NCBI GenBank assembly: GCA_017548445.1
Contig: JAFYZZ010000039.1
Location: 1 to 64,000, forward strand
Length of the DNA: 64,000 nucleotides
Reading direction: 5' to 3'
Origin: Bacteroidales bacterium
Lineage (GTDB): Bacteria; Bacteroidota; Bacteroidia; Bacteroidales; UBA932
Below the pieces are notes generated by a model, which was not told where the DNA came from, ran no database searches, and saw only the letters and a program-made list of their open reading frames with translations. Shown piece after piece: positions 48,843 through 57,814 of the stretch (the first letter of the stretch is position 1; each line of letters begins with the position of its first letter). Made by a program: the position numbers and the translations under genes.

Positions 48843-49778
48843 ATGGAACAGAACAGGGAATATGCCTACAAAGGCTTCGTAATCAACGGTTTCTTTGCAT
48901 TCTTCATCATCCTCGCCCTCGTGGTGGCGGCGATCTTCTGCTTCTCGAAAGCGGATGCGAACTCGGCTTTCGGCTTCATCGGGGCGTTCGTGCTGTTTCT
49001 CATCGCCCTCGGCGTGAACGGTTTCATCAAGCTGGAGCCCAACGAGGCGAAGGCGCTGGTGTTCTTCGGCAAATACCGGGGAACCTTCTCCCGCACGGGT
49101 TTCTGGTGGGTGAACCCGCTGATGAACAAGAAAGGCGTGAGCCTGCGCGCCCGCAACCTGAACCCCGAACCCATCAAGGTCAACGACAAGGCAGGCAATC
49201 CGGTGCTCATCGGAATGGTGCTCGTTTGGAAGCTGGAAGACACCTACAAGGCCCTCTTCGAGATTGACAGCCAGTCGCTTGCCGGTCCCGCTCCCAAGGG
49301 CGGCATCTCCACCCGCCAGCTTTCCGCCGCATTCGAGAACTTCGTGCGCGTGCAGAGCGACGCGGCGCTCCGCCAGGTGGCCGGCTGCTACGCCTACGAC
49401 AACGCCGACAGCGCCGACGAACTGACCCTGCGCAGCAATGCGGACGAGATCAACGAGCGCCTGGTAGCCACGCTGAACGACCGCCTGTCAATGGCCGGCC
49501 TGCACGTGGTGGAAGCGCGCATCAACTATCTGGCCTATGCGCCTGAAATCGCGGCCGTGATGCTGCGCCGCCAGCAGGCCGACGCGATCATCGCCGCCCG
49601 CGAGAAAATCGTCGACGGAGCCGTGAGTATGGTGAAGATGGCCCTGGACAAGCTCAAGAGCGAGGGTGTCGTGGACCTGGACGAGGAGCGCAAGGCCGCG
49701 ATGGTCAGCAACCTGCTGGTGGTGCTCTGCGGAGACGAGCCCGCCCAGCCTGTCGTGAACTCCGGCTCCCTGTATTGA
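48843..49778 (+). CDS. SPFH (band 7/stomatin-like) membrane protein
   Basis: 311 aa. Two N-terminal membrane helices ([19 protein letters not shown] and [19 protein letters not shown]), then an SPFH domain ([47 protein letters not shown]) and a helical C-terminal stretch ([20 protein letters not shown]). SPFH proteins scaffold membrane microdomains or protease complexes; the specific client is unknown. The ATG at 48843 is chosen because the longer frame overlaps the promoter. A 54-residue ribbon-helix-helix gene starts 1 bp after the stop. Confidence 0.92.
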   Translation: MEQNREYAYKGFVINGFFAFFIILALVVAAIFCFSKADANSAFGFIGAFVLFLIALGVNGFIKLEPNEAKALVFFGKYRGTFSRTGFWWVNPLMNKKGVSLRARNLNPEPIKVNDKAGNPVLIGMVLVWKLEDTYKALFEIDSQSLAGPAPKGGISTRQLSAAFENFVRVQSDAALRQVAGCYAYDNADSADELTLRSNADEINERLVATLNDRLSMAGLHVVEARINYLAYAPEIAAVMLRRQQADAIIAAREKIVDGAVSMVKMALDKLKSEGVVDLDEERKAAMVSNLLVVLCGDEPAQPVVNSGSLY

Positions 49779-49779
49779 T

Positions 49780-49944
49780 ATGGCCAAGGAGAAAGAGGCG
49801 GTCAAGAGTTTCGTCCTTCGTGTCGACCCCGACACGATGGACGCTCTTGAGCGTTGGGCGGCGGACGAGTTCCGCAGCATCAACGGCCAGCTCCAGTGGA
49901 TCATCGCCGAGGCTCTGCGGAAGAGTGGCCGGCTGAAGAAATAG
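49780..49944 (+). CDS. Arc-type ribbon-helix-helix microprotein paired with SPFH
   Basis: 54 aa, ATG 49780 to TAG 49944: basic start [20 protein letters not shown], then [10 protein letters not shown] and [17 protein letters not shown]. The beta-strand KSFVLRVD followed by two helices, with INGQLQWII in the place of the Arc-family SxNxxIxxII motif, makes it a ribbon-helix-helix DNA-binding domain. It is encoded 1 bp after the SPFH stop, an arrangement I recall as recurring in Bacteroidetes. It may regulate the operon or act as an adaptor. Confidence 0.85.
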   Translation: MAKEKEAVKSFVLRVDPDTMDALERWAADEFRSINGQLQWIIAEALRKSGRLKK

Positions 49945-49969
49945 CGGTACAATTTGACGGAAAAATGCT

Positions 49970-49977
49970 TACCTTTG
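49970..49977 (+). promoter_or_regulatory. -7 promoter box of the flavodoxin-like gene
   Basis: TACCTTTG fits TAnnTTTG, 20 bp before the ATG at 49998. Confidence 0.75.
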
Positions 49978-49997
49978 CAAGCGTTAAGGGATTGAAT

Positions 49998-50834
49998 ATG
50001 AAAAAACTGAAATTTGTTTTACTGGCGGCCGCCACCCTGGCGTTCGTCGTCGCCTGCGGGCAGAAGAAGGCCCCGAAGGTACTTGTACTCTATTATTCCC
50101 AGACCGGCACCACCAAGGCCGTGGCCGAGGAACTGCAGACCCGTCTGGGCGCCGACATCGAGGAGATCCTCCCCGTGCAGGCGTATGACGGCAGCTATCA
50201 GGAGACCATCTCCCGCGGTATGCAGGAGATGAACGGCGGCAAGATGCCCGAACTCCAGCCGCTCAAAGTGGACGTCAGCGCCTATGATGTCATCTTCCTG
50301 GGCTTCCCCGTGTGGTTCGGCACCTACGCCAACCCGATCGGCACCCTGCTGGACGAGGTGGACTTCAGCGGCAAGAAGGTGGTCCCGTTCTGCACTTTCG
50401 GCAGCGGTGGCCTGGACGCCAGCGTGGCGGCCATCAAGGCAAAGATTCCCAATGCGGAAGTGCTGCCCGGCTATGGCGTGCGCGCCGCGCGCATCAAAGC
50501 GGTTCCCGACGAGCTCGACCGCTTCCTGAAGGCCGGCGGCTTCATCGCCGGCGAGCCGGTCAAACTGGAGGACTTCTCCGCGTCGCACCCGGTTTCCGAA
50601 GAGGAATCCGCGATCTTCGACACCGCCGTGGGCGATTACCCGATGATCCGCGCTAAGGCGACGGAAGTCGCTTCCCGCGCCATCCCCGGAGGAACCGAGT
50701 ATCTGTTCAAGGCTGCCGACCTTCCGCGCGAGGGCGCTCCCGGAATGCCCGCTCCGCCTGCAGCGGCCGGGTTCCAGGTGTACGTGACCGCCCTGGACGG
50801 CCAGGCCCCGGAGTTCACCCAGGTGGTCAGGTAA
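49998..50834 (+). CDS. Flavodoxin-fold lipoprotein
   Basis: 278 aa. Lipobox LAFVVAC places it in the envelope. The flavodoxin FMN phosphate loop is visible as LVLYYSQTGTTKAVAEEL, with YDVIFLGFPVWFGTYANP and VVPFCTFGSGGLDASV as the other FMN-contact loops. A C-terminal extension of about 80 residues (ASHPVSEEESAIFDTAVGDY and onward) has no recognised domain. An anchored extracytoplasmic flavodoxin could serve periplasmic electron transfer, perhaps with exported oxidoreductases. The start at 49998 begins the signal peptide; the frame is open further upstream but overlaps the RHH gene. Confidence 0.9.
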   Translation: MKKLKFVLLAAATLAFVVACGQKKAPKVLVLYYSQTGTTKAVAEELQTRLGADIEEILPVQAYDGSYQETISRGMQEMNGGKMPELQPLKVDVSAYDVIFLGFPVWFGTYANPIGTLLDEVDFSGKKVVPFCTFGSGGLDASVAAIKAKIPNAEVLPGYGVRAARIKAVPDELDRFLKAGGFIAGEPVKLEDFSASHPVSEEESAIFDTAVGDYPMIRAKATEVASRAIPGGTEYLFKAADLPREGAPGMPAPPAAAGFQVYVTALDGQAPEFTQVVR

Positions 50835-50848
50835 GACATAGCGCATAC

Positions 50849-50888
50849 GATAAAGCAGGCCGGCGGAATTTCGCCGGCCTGCTTTATC
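50849..50888. terminator. Bidirectional terminator, 17-bp perfect stem
   Basis: GATAAAGCAGGCCGGCG (50849-50865) pairs perfectly with CGCCGGCCTGCTTTATC (50872-50888). It lies between the convergent flavodoxin and pfkA genes. Confidence 0.88.
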
Positions 50889-50919
50889 TTTAATATAGAT
50901 AGTCGCCCGTAACTGATTG

Positions 50920-51891
50920 TCAGATAGAGAGAATATTTAATACACTGATGAGTTCCTTGTCGATGGGCTTGTCCATCTTGACGGCCCGGGAAATGGGCAC
51001 GTACACGATCTGGTCGTTCTTGATGCCCACCATAATGTTGCGCTGGCCTTCCTTGAGCGCCTCGATGGAGGCGACGCCCAGGCGGCTGGCCAGGATGCGG
51101 TCGTACGCGGTGGGGGAGCCGCCGCGCTGCAGGTGCCCGAGGATCGAAACCTTCACGTTGTATTCCGGATATTCCTGCCGCACGCGGTCGGCGTAGTGCA
51201 TCGCGCCGCCGTCCTTCTCGGACACGAGCACGATGCTGCTGTTCTTGCTCTTGCGGATTCCGCGGCCGATGAAGGAGGCCAGCTGGTCGATGTCGGTCTG
51301 GTCTTCCGGGATGATGGCCGCCTCGGCGCCGGCGGCGATGGCGCTGTTCTGCGTCAGGAAGCCCGCGTCGCGCCCCATCACCTCCACGAAGAAGATGCGG
51401 TCGTGGCTGTTGGCGGTGTCGCGGATCTTGTCCACGCATTCCATAATGGTGTTCAGGGCCGTGTCGTAGCCGATGGTGGAGTCGGTGCCGTAGAGGTCGT
51501 TGTCGATGGTGCCCGGCAGGCCGATGACGGGAATGTCGTATTCGCTGGCGAGGACCTGTGCGCCGGCGAGGGAACCGTTGCCGCCGATCACCACCAGGGC
51601 GTCCAGGCCGAAGCGCTTGATGTTCTCATATGCCTTCGCGCGGCCTTCCGGCGTGCGGAATTCCTCGCTGCGGGCCGTCTTGAGGATGGTTCCGCCGCGC
51701 TGGATGGTGTTGCTCACGCTGGCGCTGTTGAACTCCTTGATGTCGCCCATAATGAGGCCTTCCCAGCCGCGATAGACGCCGAACACGCGCCAGCCCTCGT
51801 AGATGGCGGCGCGGGTGACGGCGCGGATGGCCGCGTTCATTCCAGGTGCATCTCCACCTGAGGTAAGAACTCCTATAGAATTGATTTTCAT
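50920..51891 (-). CDS. pfkA: ATP-type 6-phosphofructokinase
   Basis: 323 aa. Commits fructose-6-phosphate to glycolysis. The donor-site residues are ATP-type: Gly in GGNGSLAGA and Gly in [13 protein letters not shown]. The first motif reads GGNGS rather than GGDGS, replacing the Asp that helps bind Mg-ATP in E. coli. Substrate and allosteric landmarks are present ([32 protein letters not shown]). Together with the PPi-type enzyme at 27123 this gives the cell two donors. Its ATG at 51891 abuts the stop of the upstream LOG-family gene. Confidence 0.95.
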   Translation of the reverse strand: MKINSIGVLTSGGDAPGMNAAIRAVTRAAIYEGWRVFGVYRGWEGLIMGDIKEFNSASVSNTIQRGGTILKTARSEEFRTPEGRAKAYENIKRFGLDALVVIGGNGSLAGAQVLASEYDIPVIGLPGTIDNDLYGTDSTIGYDTALNTIMECVDKIRDTANSHDRIFFVEVMGRDAGFLTQNSAIAAGAEAAIIPEDQTDIDQLASFIGRGIRKSKNSSIVLVSEKDGGAMHYADRVRQEYPEYNVKVSILGHLQRGGSPTAYDRILASRLGVASIEALKEGQRNIMVGIKNDQIVYVPISRAVKMDKPIDKELISVLNILSI

Positions 51892-52818
51892 TTATTTGAA
51901 GAATTTATTCGGGATGTGGACCGCGTCTTCTTCGCGGAAAGCGAGGATTTCGCGTACGATATCGTCCGGATAATCGGATATGGAAAGCAGCAGATGGTTG
52001 TATTTGCCGCGCGCCACCATATCCTGCAGGAAAGGATAGACGGGGATCTGTTTCGTGAAGAAATCCACGCCCATAAAGGCCATCGGGCTGGATACGTCGC
52101 AGGTCTTGTAGTGGTCCTGGGCGGCCTCCTGGAAGATTTCCTGGATGGTTCCGGCCGAACCGGGCGTGAAAATGATGCCTCCCACGGAGACGGTAAGGAT
52201 GGTGTCCTCGCGGATGCTGTTGTCGTAGTATTTGGCGATGTGCGTGGCGAACGGGGTGGAGGGCTCGTGTCCGTACAGCCAGGTGGGAATGCCCAGGCTC
52301 TTGTACTTTGTCTGCGGGAAACGCTCCATCACGCGGAAGGCGGAGGAGAGCCAGCCGGGTTCGCGGAAGGTGCCGGCGACAAGGAGCATATGCCAGGCCT
52401 CTTCGAACTCGGCGTCGGAGCGGCCGGCCATCCAGGCGCCGAAGTGCGTCGCCTCCATCGCGCCCGGTCCGCCGCCCGAGACCATCAGCTTTCCGTGCTC
52501 GGTGAGGGTCTTGCTGATGTGGGCTACGCTGCGGAAGGAAGTGTCCGACCGGAGCATCGCGTGACCGCCCATCACGCCCACCACGTCGTACGGATTCCAG
52601 TCCTTGAGGAAGCGGAAAAGGGCGTCGCTGATGGAGTGGTCGTGCAGGGTTCGGGGGAGGGTGACCGCCAGGTCGCGGCTGCGTTTGCCGCTGGCCACGA
52701 AGTCGGCGTAGACGTGCCCGTCATAGCAGTTGGCATAGCTGCTTTCGTCGGCCGGATCGAAGCCGGAATAGAGGGATTTTGCGTCGTAAAGCTCGCGCCG
52801 GATCTGGTAATTGTCCAT
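51892..52818 (-). CDS. LOG-family Rossmann-fold nucleotide-binding protein
   Basis: 308 aa. The lysine decarboxylase-like (LOG) nucleotide-binding motifs are visible as GKLMVSGGGPGAMEATHFGA and IIFTPGSAGTIQEIFQEAA, matching the PGGxGTxxE phosphate loop with Ser in place of one Gly. LOG proteins hydrolyse nucleoside monophosphates such as cytokinin nucleotides or bind nucleotide cofactors; the long form here is uncharacterised to my knowledge. The ATG at 52818 (MDNYQIRREL) is preferred over an upstream Met whose extension crosses a TATATTCG -7-like box. It precedes pfkA with no gap, so the two are co-transcribed. Confidence 0.85.
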   Translation of the reverse strand: MDNYQIRRELYDAKSLYSGFDPADESSYANCYDGHVYADFVASGKRSRDLAVTLPRTLHDHSISDALFRFLKDWNPYDVVGVMGGHAMLRSDTSFRSVAHISKTLTEHGKLMVSGGGPGAMEATHFGAWMAGRSDAEFEEAWHMLLVAGTFREPGWLSSAFRVMERFPQTKYKSLGIPTWLYGHEPSTPFATHIAKYYDNSIREDTILTVSVGGIIFTPGSAGTIQEIFQEAAQDHYKTCDVSSPMAFMGVDFFTKQIPVYPFLQDMVARGKYNHLLLSISDYPDDIVREILAFREEDAVHIPNKFFK

Positions 52819-53012
52819 ATAAGTTTTAATTATTGATGCGAATATACGAAAAAAGAGGCAGATTTGGTGCATTTTGAGCTTTTTGCGTCAATAGCAGATA
52901 AATAATTGATTAATAAAAAATAAAACATTTTTGTTGATATATGTAACAATTTTGTTAACCCCAAAAATCGGTTTTTTTTGTAAAAATGGGGTGCAACGGA
53001 AAGGAAAATGAT

Positions 53013-53020
53013 TATATTTG
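53013..53020 (+). promoter_or_regulatory. -7 promoter box of the DUF1508 gene in an AT-rich region
   Basis: TATATTTG fits TAnnTTTG, 40 bp before the ATG at 53060. The divergent intergenic region 52819-53059 is strongly AT-rich, with long A and T runs and a hairpin-capable CCCCAAAAAT/AAATGGGG (52960-52993), features of a strong promoter. No gene was seen in it. Confidence 0.75.
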
Positions 53021-53059
53021 TAAAGACGACTTTTCATCAACACTTAAAACAATAAAGCA

Positions 53060-53395
53060 ATGGGTAAATTTGTTGTTACCGTCCGCAAGAACGGCGAGTT
53101 CCAGTTCAACCTGAAGGCCACCAACGGCCAGGTCATCCTCACCTCCGAGGGCTACACCACCAAGGCTGCCTGCCTCAACGGCATCGAGTCCGTCCGCAAG
53201 AACGGCCCCGTCGAGGAGCGCTTCGAAGTCAAGGTCGCCAAGAACGGCAAACCTTTCTTCAACCTGAAGGCCAGCAACGGCCAGGTCATCGGCTCCAGCC
53301 AGATGTACGCCTCCGAGCGCACGATGAAGCAGGGCATCGCTTCCGTGATGCGCAACGCTCCCGATTCCCCCGTGGTGGAGGATCTCGGCGAATAG
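53060..53395 (+). CDS. DUF1508 (YegP) tandem-repeat small protein
   Basis: 111 aa made of two copies of the YegP/DUF1508 repeat: GEFQFNLKATNGQVILTSEG and GKPFFNLKASNGQVIGSSQM, each followed by a helix (AACLNGIESVRKNG; RTMKQGIASVMRNA). No signal peptide. The family is small, cytosolic and of unknown function. Strong promoter features upstream, highly biased codons and a clean terminator suggest high expression. Confidence 0.93.
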   Translation: MGKFVVTVRKNGEFQFNLKATNGQVILTSEGYTTKAACLNGIESVRKNGPVEERFEVKVAKNGKPFFNLKASNGQVIGSSQMYASERTMKQGIASVMRNAPDSPVVEDLGE

Positions 53396-53415
53396 TGTTT
53401 CGCAAAGGATCGAAG

Positions 53416-53448
53416 ACCGGATTTCTTTCAACGGAAATCCGGTTTTTT
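53416..53448 (+). terminator. Rho-independent terminator after the DUF1508 gene
   Basis: ACCGGATTTC (53416-53425) pairs with GAAATCCGGT (53434-53443), followed by TTTTT. Confidence 0.88.
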
Positions 53449-53465
53449 CTTTGCGGGGAGTTTCG

Positions 53466-53473
53466 TATATTTG
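53466..53473 (+). promoter_or_regulatory. -7 promoter box of the TrmH-type gene, leaderless arrangement
   Basis: TATATTTG ends 6 nt before the ATG at 53480, so the transcript would start at or within a few bases of the start codon. Confidence 0.65.
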
Positions 53474-53479
53474 TACCCT

Positions 53480-54181
53480 ATGATCACCCAGGCCGAAATC
53501 AAGAAGATCCGTTCGTTGCGTGAAAAGAAATTCCGCGACGAATCCGGCCTGTTCGTGGTGGAAGGGGAGAAGCTGGTGCAGGAAGCGTTGGATTCTACCT
53601 TCAAGGTCGTGCGCGTTTTGCGTCGCGAGGAAATCGGCGAGGCCGCGATGGCGCGCATCAGCCAGCTCGCCACGCCTTCTCCCGTGCTGGCGGTCGTGGA
53701 ACGTCCCGCCCCTGCGGGCGGCGAAGCACTGCCGGATGGACTCTGCCTGGCCTTGGACGGTATCCGGGACCCCGGCAATCTGGGCACGATCCTGCGCATC
53801 GCCGACTGGTTCGGTGTTGAAACGGTGTTCCTGTCCGAAGACTGCGTGGAGCCGTTCAATCCCAAGGCTATCCAGTCCTCGATGGGCTCGCTGTTCCGCG
53901 TCCGCTTCGTCACGGAGGACCTGCCGGCCCTCTGCCGCCGTTTCCGCGCCGCCGGAAGGCCCGTGTACGGCACTTTCCTGGACGGCCGTGACCTTTATCG
54001 CGAGGTATTGCGCGCGGACGGACTGGTGGTGATGGGCAACGAAGCCGCGGGCATCCGTCCCGCCGTAGCGGCCGAGGTGGACTCCCGCCTGCTGATCCCC
54101 GCATTCGGCCGCTCCGGCGCCGAATCGCTCAATGTGGCCGCCGCCACGGCCGTAACCTTGTCGGAAATCAGAAGAAGATGA
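53480..54181 (+). CDS. TrmH/SpoU family RNA 2'-O-methyltransferase
   Basis: 233 aa SPOUT methyltransferase. N-terminal substrate-binding region (REKKFRDESGLFVVEGEKLV) as in RlmB-like enzymes, then the knotted SPOUT domain with motif 1 LALDGIRDPGNLGTILRIAD, motif 2 LVVMGNEAAGIRP and motif 3 LLIPAFGRSGAESLNVAAA. It methylates a ribose in rRNA or tRNA; the exact site cannot be assigned. The TTG at 53471 lies in the -7 box, so the start is ATG 53480. It overlaps the next gene by 4 nt. Confidence 0.92.
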   Translation: MITQAEIKKIRSLREKKFRDESGLFVVEGEKLVQEALDSTFKVVRVLRREEIGEAAMARISQLATPSPVLAVVERPAPAGGEALPDGLCLALDGIRDPGNLGTILRIADWFGVETVFLSEDCVEPFNPKAIQSSMGSLFRVRFVTEDLPALCRRFRAAGRPVYGTFLDGRDLYREVLRADGLVVMGNEAAGIRPAVAAEVDSRLLIPAFGRSGAESLNVAAATAVTLSEIRRR

Positions 54182-56340
54182 AACGTATTGCTTTGCTGGC
54201 CATATTGTTACTGACGGTTATCTCGTGCAGTACTACAAAACTTCTTCCGGAGGGGACGTATCGTCTGGCCGCCAATAAGGTGGAATTCAAGGGGCGGGAC
54301 AAGATTTCGTCCAAGGAAATCACGCAGTACGTGCGCCAGCAGCCCAACTCCACGGTCATCTTCGGCTGGAGTCCTTCCCTGTGTGTGTACAACTGGTCCG
54401 ACGGCAGCGGCAAGGGGATCAACAAGCTTTGGGAAAAAATCGGCGTGCCGCCGGTGGTCTTCGATTCCACCCTGGTGGCGAGTTCCCGCTCGAACATCGC
54501 CGGCCACCTGGAATACTTGGGCTATTACCACGCGAAGGTGGACTCCGACATCCAGTACAAGGGCCGGGAGGCCTCGGTGAAGTATATCGTGGAACTGGGC
54601 GACCGCATCCCGATCGACAGCCTCGTGTTCGAGGTGCCGGGCGGCACGTTCGAACAGGAGTTCCGCGCGGACAGCGCCAACATTACCGTCAAGGTGGGGG
54701 ATTACCTCTGCGAGAAGGATCTGGAGGCCGAGACGGTGCGTGGCGCCGCCGTGTTCCGCGACCTGGGCTACTACGACTTCAACAAGAACAATTATTTCTT
54801 CGAGGCGGACACCTTAACGGACAGGACCACGCTCTACTACCGCATCAAGAATTACTCGCGCGGGTCCGCCCCGACGGACGAGCCGCTGGCCAAATACCGC
54901 ATCGGACGGGTGAACATCAGCCATCCCGCCGACATCCCTTTCAAGGAATCGCTGCTGCGCGAGTATAACATCATCCGCCCGGGGATGCGCTACAACGAGC
55001 GCATCGTGAATACGGCCTACTCCCGCCTGTCGGCGCTCAAGCTGTTCAACAACGTGAGCATCGAGCTGACCCCGTCCGACAGCGCCACGGTGGACTGCGA
55101 CATCCGGCTCAGCGGGACCGACCTGCTGGGATTCAAGGCCAACGTGGAGGCCTCCACCAATTCGTCCGGCCTGGTCGGCTTCTCGCCCCAGCTGAGTTTC
55201 TACCACAAGAACCTCTTCCACGGCGGCGAATGGCTCAACCTCGGCTTCTCGGGCAACTGGCAGACCCTCCTGGGCGGATCCGGGGCGCATTCCTCGGAGT
55301 TCGGTATTTCCTCGAGCTTGAGTTTCCCGCGCCTGCTGGGCTACCCGCTCACCAGGATGCGCGGCGAGAACGTTCCGCGTACCGAGATCCGCGCCTCGTA
55401 CAACTACCAGAACCGTCCGGAATACCGCCGCAGCCTGGCTTCCCTGAGTTACGGCTATACGGGGCAGTTCCGGCGCGACTGGTATTATCAGATCTATCCG
55501 CTCCAGTTCAACCTGGTGAAGCTCTACGCGATCAGCGAGGATTTCACGGCGCTCCTGCGCGAGTATCCTTATCTGTGGGACACGTTCGAATCCCACGTCG
55601 ACGCGGGTCTCGGCCTGATGCTGTACCATACCACCGACGCGTCCGTGGTGCCCAAGACGGCCTATCACTACGAGCGGCTCAACCTGGACGTGTCCGGCAA
55701 CGCCTTCTCGCTGTTCAACTCCCTGCTGCCGGCAGATACGGAAGGCCTGCACCAGCACCTGCTGCTCGGCGTGCCGTACAAGCAGTATGTCCGGGCGGAG
55801 CTTTCCCTGGGCAAGGTGTTCCGCTTCGGCTGGAACGACAACAACGCCCTCGCCCTGCACCTGGACGCCGGCGCCGGATGGGCCTACGGCAACTCCACGG
55901 CACTTCCGTTCGAGAAGCAGTTCTACTGCGGCGGCGCCAACAGTATGCGCGGCTGGCAGGCACGCACCCTGGGTCCGGGTTACGAGCCGATGAGCGATTT
56001 CTTCGTGCTGCCCAGCCAGACCGGCGACTTCAAGCTGGAGGCGGATGCGGAATACCGCTTCCCGTCTTTCTGGAAACTGGAGTGGGCGGTCTTCGCCGAG
56101 GTGGGCAACGTCTGGACGCTGAACGGCGAGGGGCTCGGCAGGCTGGACCTCCCCGGCAGCCTGGCGGCTGACTGGGGCCTGGGCCTGCGGGTCAACCTCG
56201 ACTTCATCCTGCTCCGGTTGGACGCCGGTTTCAAGGTGCACGATCCCGCCCGGGCCGAGGGCGCGCGCTGGCTGACGCCAAGACAGTGGTTCGCTCCCGG
56301 CGGCGCCGCCCTGCACTTTGGCGTCGGTTATCCTTTCTAG
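54178..56340 (+). CDS. BamA/TamA-family outer-membrane assembly lipoprotein (TamL-like)
   Basis: 720 aa. Lipobox LTVISC (Cys17) followed by the typical STTKLLPEGTYRL, then POTRA-like repeats (about residues 30-310: KVEFKGRDKISSKEITQYV, YYHAKVDSDIQYKG, IGRVNISHPADIPFKESLL) and a C-terminal 16-strand Omp85 barrel with the conserved QFYCGGANSMRGWQARTLGPG (the VRGF-like lid-lock motif as MRGW). It ends in an aromatic residue (GVGYPF), as outer-membrane barrels do. A lipidated TamA-like protein is characteristic of Bacteroidetes (TamL). It is coupled to the TrmH gene. Confidence 0.9.
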   Translation: MKRIALLAILLLTVISCSTTKLLPEGTYRLAANKVEFKGRDKISSKEITQYVRQQPNSTVIFGWSPSLCVYNWSDGSGKGINKLWEKIGVPPVVFDSTLVASSRSNIAGHLEYLGYYHAKVDSDIQYKGREASVKYIVELGDRIPIDSLVFEVPGGTFEQEFRADSANITVKVGDYLCEKDLEAETVRGAAVFRDLGYYDFNKNNYFFEADTLTDRTTLYYRIKNYSRGSAPTDEPLAKYRIGRVNISHPADIPFKESLLREYNIIRPGMRYNERIVNTAYSRLSALKLFNNVSIELTPSDSATVDCDIRLSGTDLLGFKANVEASTNSSGLVGFSPQLSFYHKNLFHGGEWLNLGFSGNWQTLLGGSGAHSSEFGISSSLSFPRLLGYPLTRMRGENVPRTEIRASYNYQNRPEYRRSLASLSYGYTGQFRRDWYYQIYPLQFNLVKLYAISEDFTALLREYPYLWDTFESHVDAGLGLMLYHTTDASVVPKTAYHYERLNLDVSGNAFSLFNSLLPADTEGLHQHLLLGVPYKQYVRAELSLGKVFRFGWNDNNALALHLDAGAGWAYGNSTALPFEKQFYCGGANSMRGWQARTLGPGYEPMSDFFVLPSQTGDFKLEADAEYRFPSFWKLEWAVFAEVGNVWTLNGEGLGRLDLPGSLAADWGLGLRVNLDFILLRLDAGFKVHDPARAEGARWLTPRQWFAPGGAALHFGVGYPF

Positions 56341-56343
56341 CAG

Positions 56344-56479
56344 TTGCGTTCGGCAGGCAGCTGCCCAAGCAAACCGTAGCCGCCCGTGGCTTATGAACGG
56401 GAGGGGCCCGCTGACGCAGTCAGTGGGAGGGACGGAGTGAAACGGAGGGTTTGCGGGGCAGCCTGCCTGCGAACGCCAA
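56344..56479. repeat. 136-bp palindromic element between tamL and GH13 genes
   Basis: The left arm TTGCGTTCGGCAGGCAGCTG and the right arm (around 56455-56479, reverse complement TTGGCGTTCGCAGGCAGGCT) form a long inverted repeat extended inward by CAAACC/GGTTTG. The element fills the whole 140-bp gap between two convergent stop codons. It shares arm cores and inner block order with the element inside rlmI at 5176-5295. Confidence 0.75.
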
Positions 56480-56480
56480 A

Positions 56481-57776
56481 CTACAGGCGGGAGACAGATG
56501 CGTCAAAAGGGGGGATTAGAGCAGTAGCGGAGGCGGGAATGAGCGGGCAGGCGGCGCGGAGTTCCGGGGGGAGGAAGAGCTGAACGGAAGCGGGCGTGCC
56601 GCTGAAGTTGCAGACGACCAGCCAGGCCTCCTGCGCATCGAAGCGGACGAAGGCGAAATGACGCTCCGGGTCGAATCCCGGGGCGTTTTCGTTGCAATAC
56701 ACCAGGTCCCAGGTCCGGCCTTCGGCGAAGGCCGGACGCTTTGCCAGGGTCAGCAGCTCGCGATAGCGCGCGAGCACCGCGGCCTCTTCGGGCGCGAGCC
56801 GGGCGCCGTGCAGCGAGCGATAGAGTTCACGCAGCTCGGGCGGGTCGCTCCAGTTGAAGATGGAGGTGCGCCCGTCGGCGCCGTCGACCCCGTCTTCGCC
56901 CACCTCCTGGCCGAAATAGAGCATAAAGGAGGCGGTGTTGAAAAGCAGCGAGCAGGCCAGGGCGGCATAGCCCCGGGCGGCGCTGCCCAGAAATTCGGGC
57001 GAGGCGAGCCGCTGCTCGTCGTGGTTCTCCAGGAAGTTGAGCATCCGGGGCTGCATATCTCCCAGCCACTGCCAGTTCCAGGTGACGCCCCGGGCGGAGG
57101 CGCCGTCGCGGCAGACGGCCCGCAGGGTATCGTACAGGCCGGACTTGTCGTAAAGCAGGTTGAAGCCCACTTCGTCCAGGTACGTCCGGTAATTCTCCCT
57201 GCCGTAGACCTCCGCCACGAACAGCAGGTCCGGATAATCGGCCTTTACGGCCGAAATCAGGGCCTTGAGCGCGTTGGCGGGTACCAGCTCCACCATATCG
57301 CAACGGAAGCCGTCAACGCCCCGGGAAGCCCAGAAACGGAGGATTCCCAGCATCTCCGCGCGCGTCTCGGGAGCGGACCAGTCGTTTTTGCGGGTGTCGG
57401 TCCAGTCGCCGTCGCACCAGTTGAAGCGGCGGATGGGGCCCTCGTAGTCCGGTGCCACGTGGTTGGGGATGTAGTCGATGAGCACGCGCAGCCCGGCCGC
57501 GTGGGTGCGGGCCACCAGCGCGTCGAACTCCTGCATCCGACGCGAGGGATCGTCGGCCAGGTAGGGATTGACATCCCGCCAGTCGGTGATGGCATAGGGC
57601 GAGCCGGGGTTGCCCTTCACGAAATCCCGTCCCGTCGCGTGCCTGGGCACCCCGGTATACCAAACATAATCCACCCCCAGGGAACGCAGGTAGGCGAGGC
57701 TCTCCGCGTCCCAGTCCTTCAGCTTGCCTCCGCCCCACAGGCGGGGGAGTGTCTGGTAGATGATCCGTTTACCCAT
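56481..57776 (-). CDS. Cytoplasmic GH13 alpha-amylase family enzyme
   Basis: 431 aa, no signal peptide. GH13 conserved regions: I in VLIDYIPNHVAPD, II with the nucleophile Asp in GFRCDMVELV, III with the acid Glu in LLFVAEVYGRE, IV in LNFLENHDEQRLASPEF. The N-terminus (IIYQTLPRLWGGG) is typical of Bacteroidetes alpha-amylase-like enzymes. The C-terminal domain is short. It probably acts on intracellular glycogen or maltodextrin; specificity cannot be fixed. It converges on tamL and lies downstream of the V-ATPase operon, separated by a terminator. Confidence 0.9.
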   Translation of the reverse strand: MGKRIIYQTLPRLWGGGKLKDWDAESLAYLRSLGVDYVWYTGVPRHATGRDFVKGNPGSPYAITDWRDVNPYLADDPSRRMQEFDALVARTHAAGLRVLIDYIPNHVAPDYEGPIRRFNWCDGDWTDTRKNDWSAPETRAEMLGILRFWASRGVDGFRCDMVELVPANALKALISAVKADYPDLLFVAEVYGRENYRTYLDEVGFNLLYDKSGLYDTLRAVCRDGASARGVTWNWQWLGDMQPRMLNFLENHDEQRLASPEFLGSAARGYAALACSLLFNTASFMLYFGQEVGEDGVDGADGRTSIFNWSDPPELRELYRSLHGARLAPEEAAVLARYRELLTLAKRPAFAEGRTWDLVYCNENAPGFDPERHFAFVRFDAQEAWLVVCNFSGTPASVQLFLPPELRAACPLIPASATALIPPFDASVSRL

Positions 57777-57814
57777 AGGCTATGACAAAGATACGGAGAG
57801 GACGGCAGAAAAGC

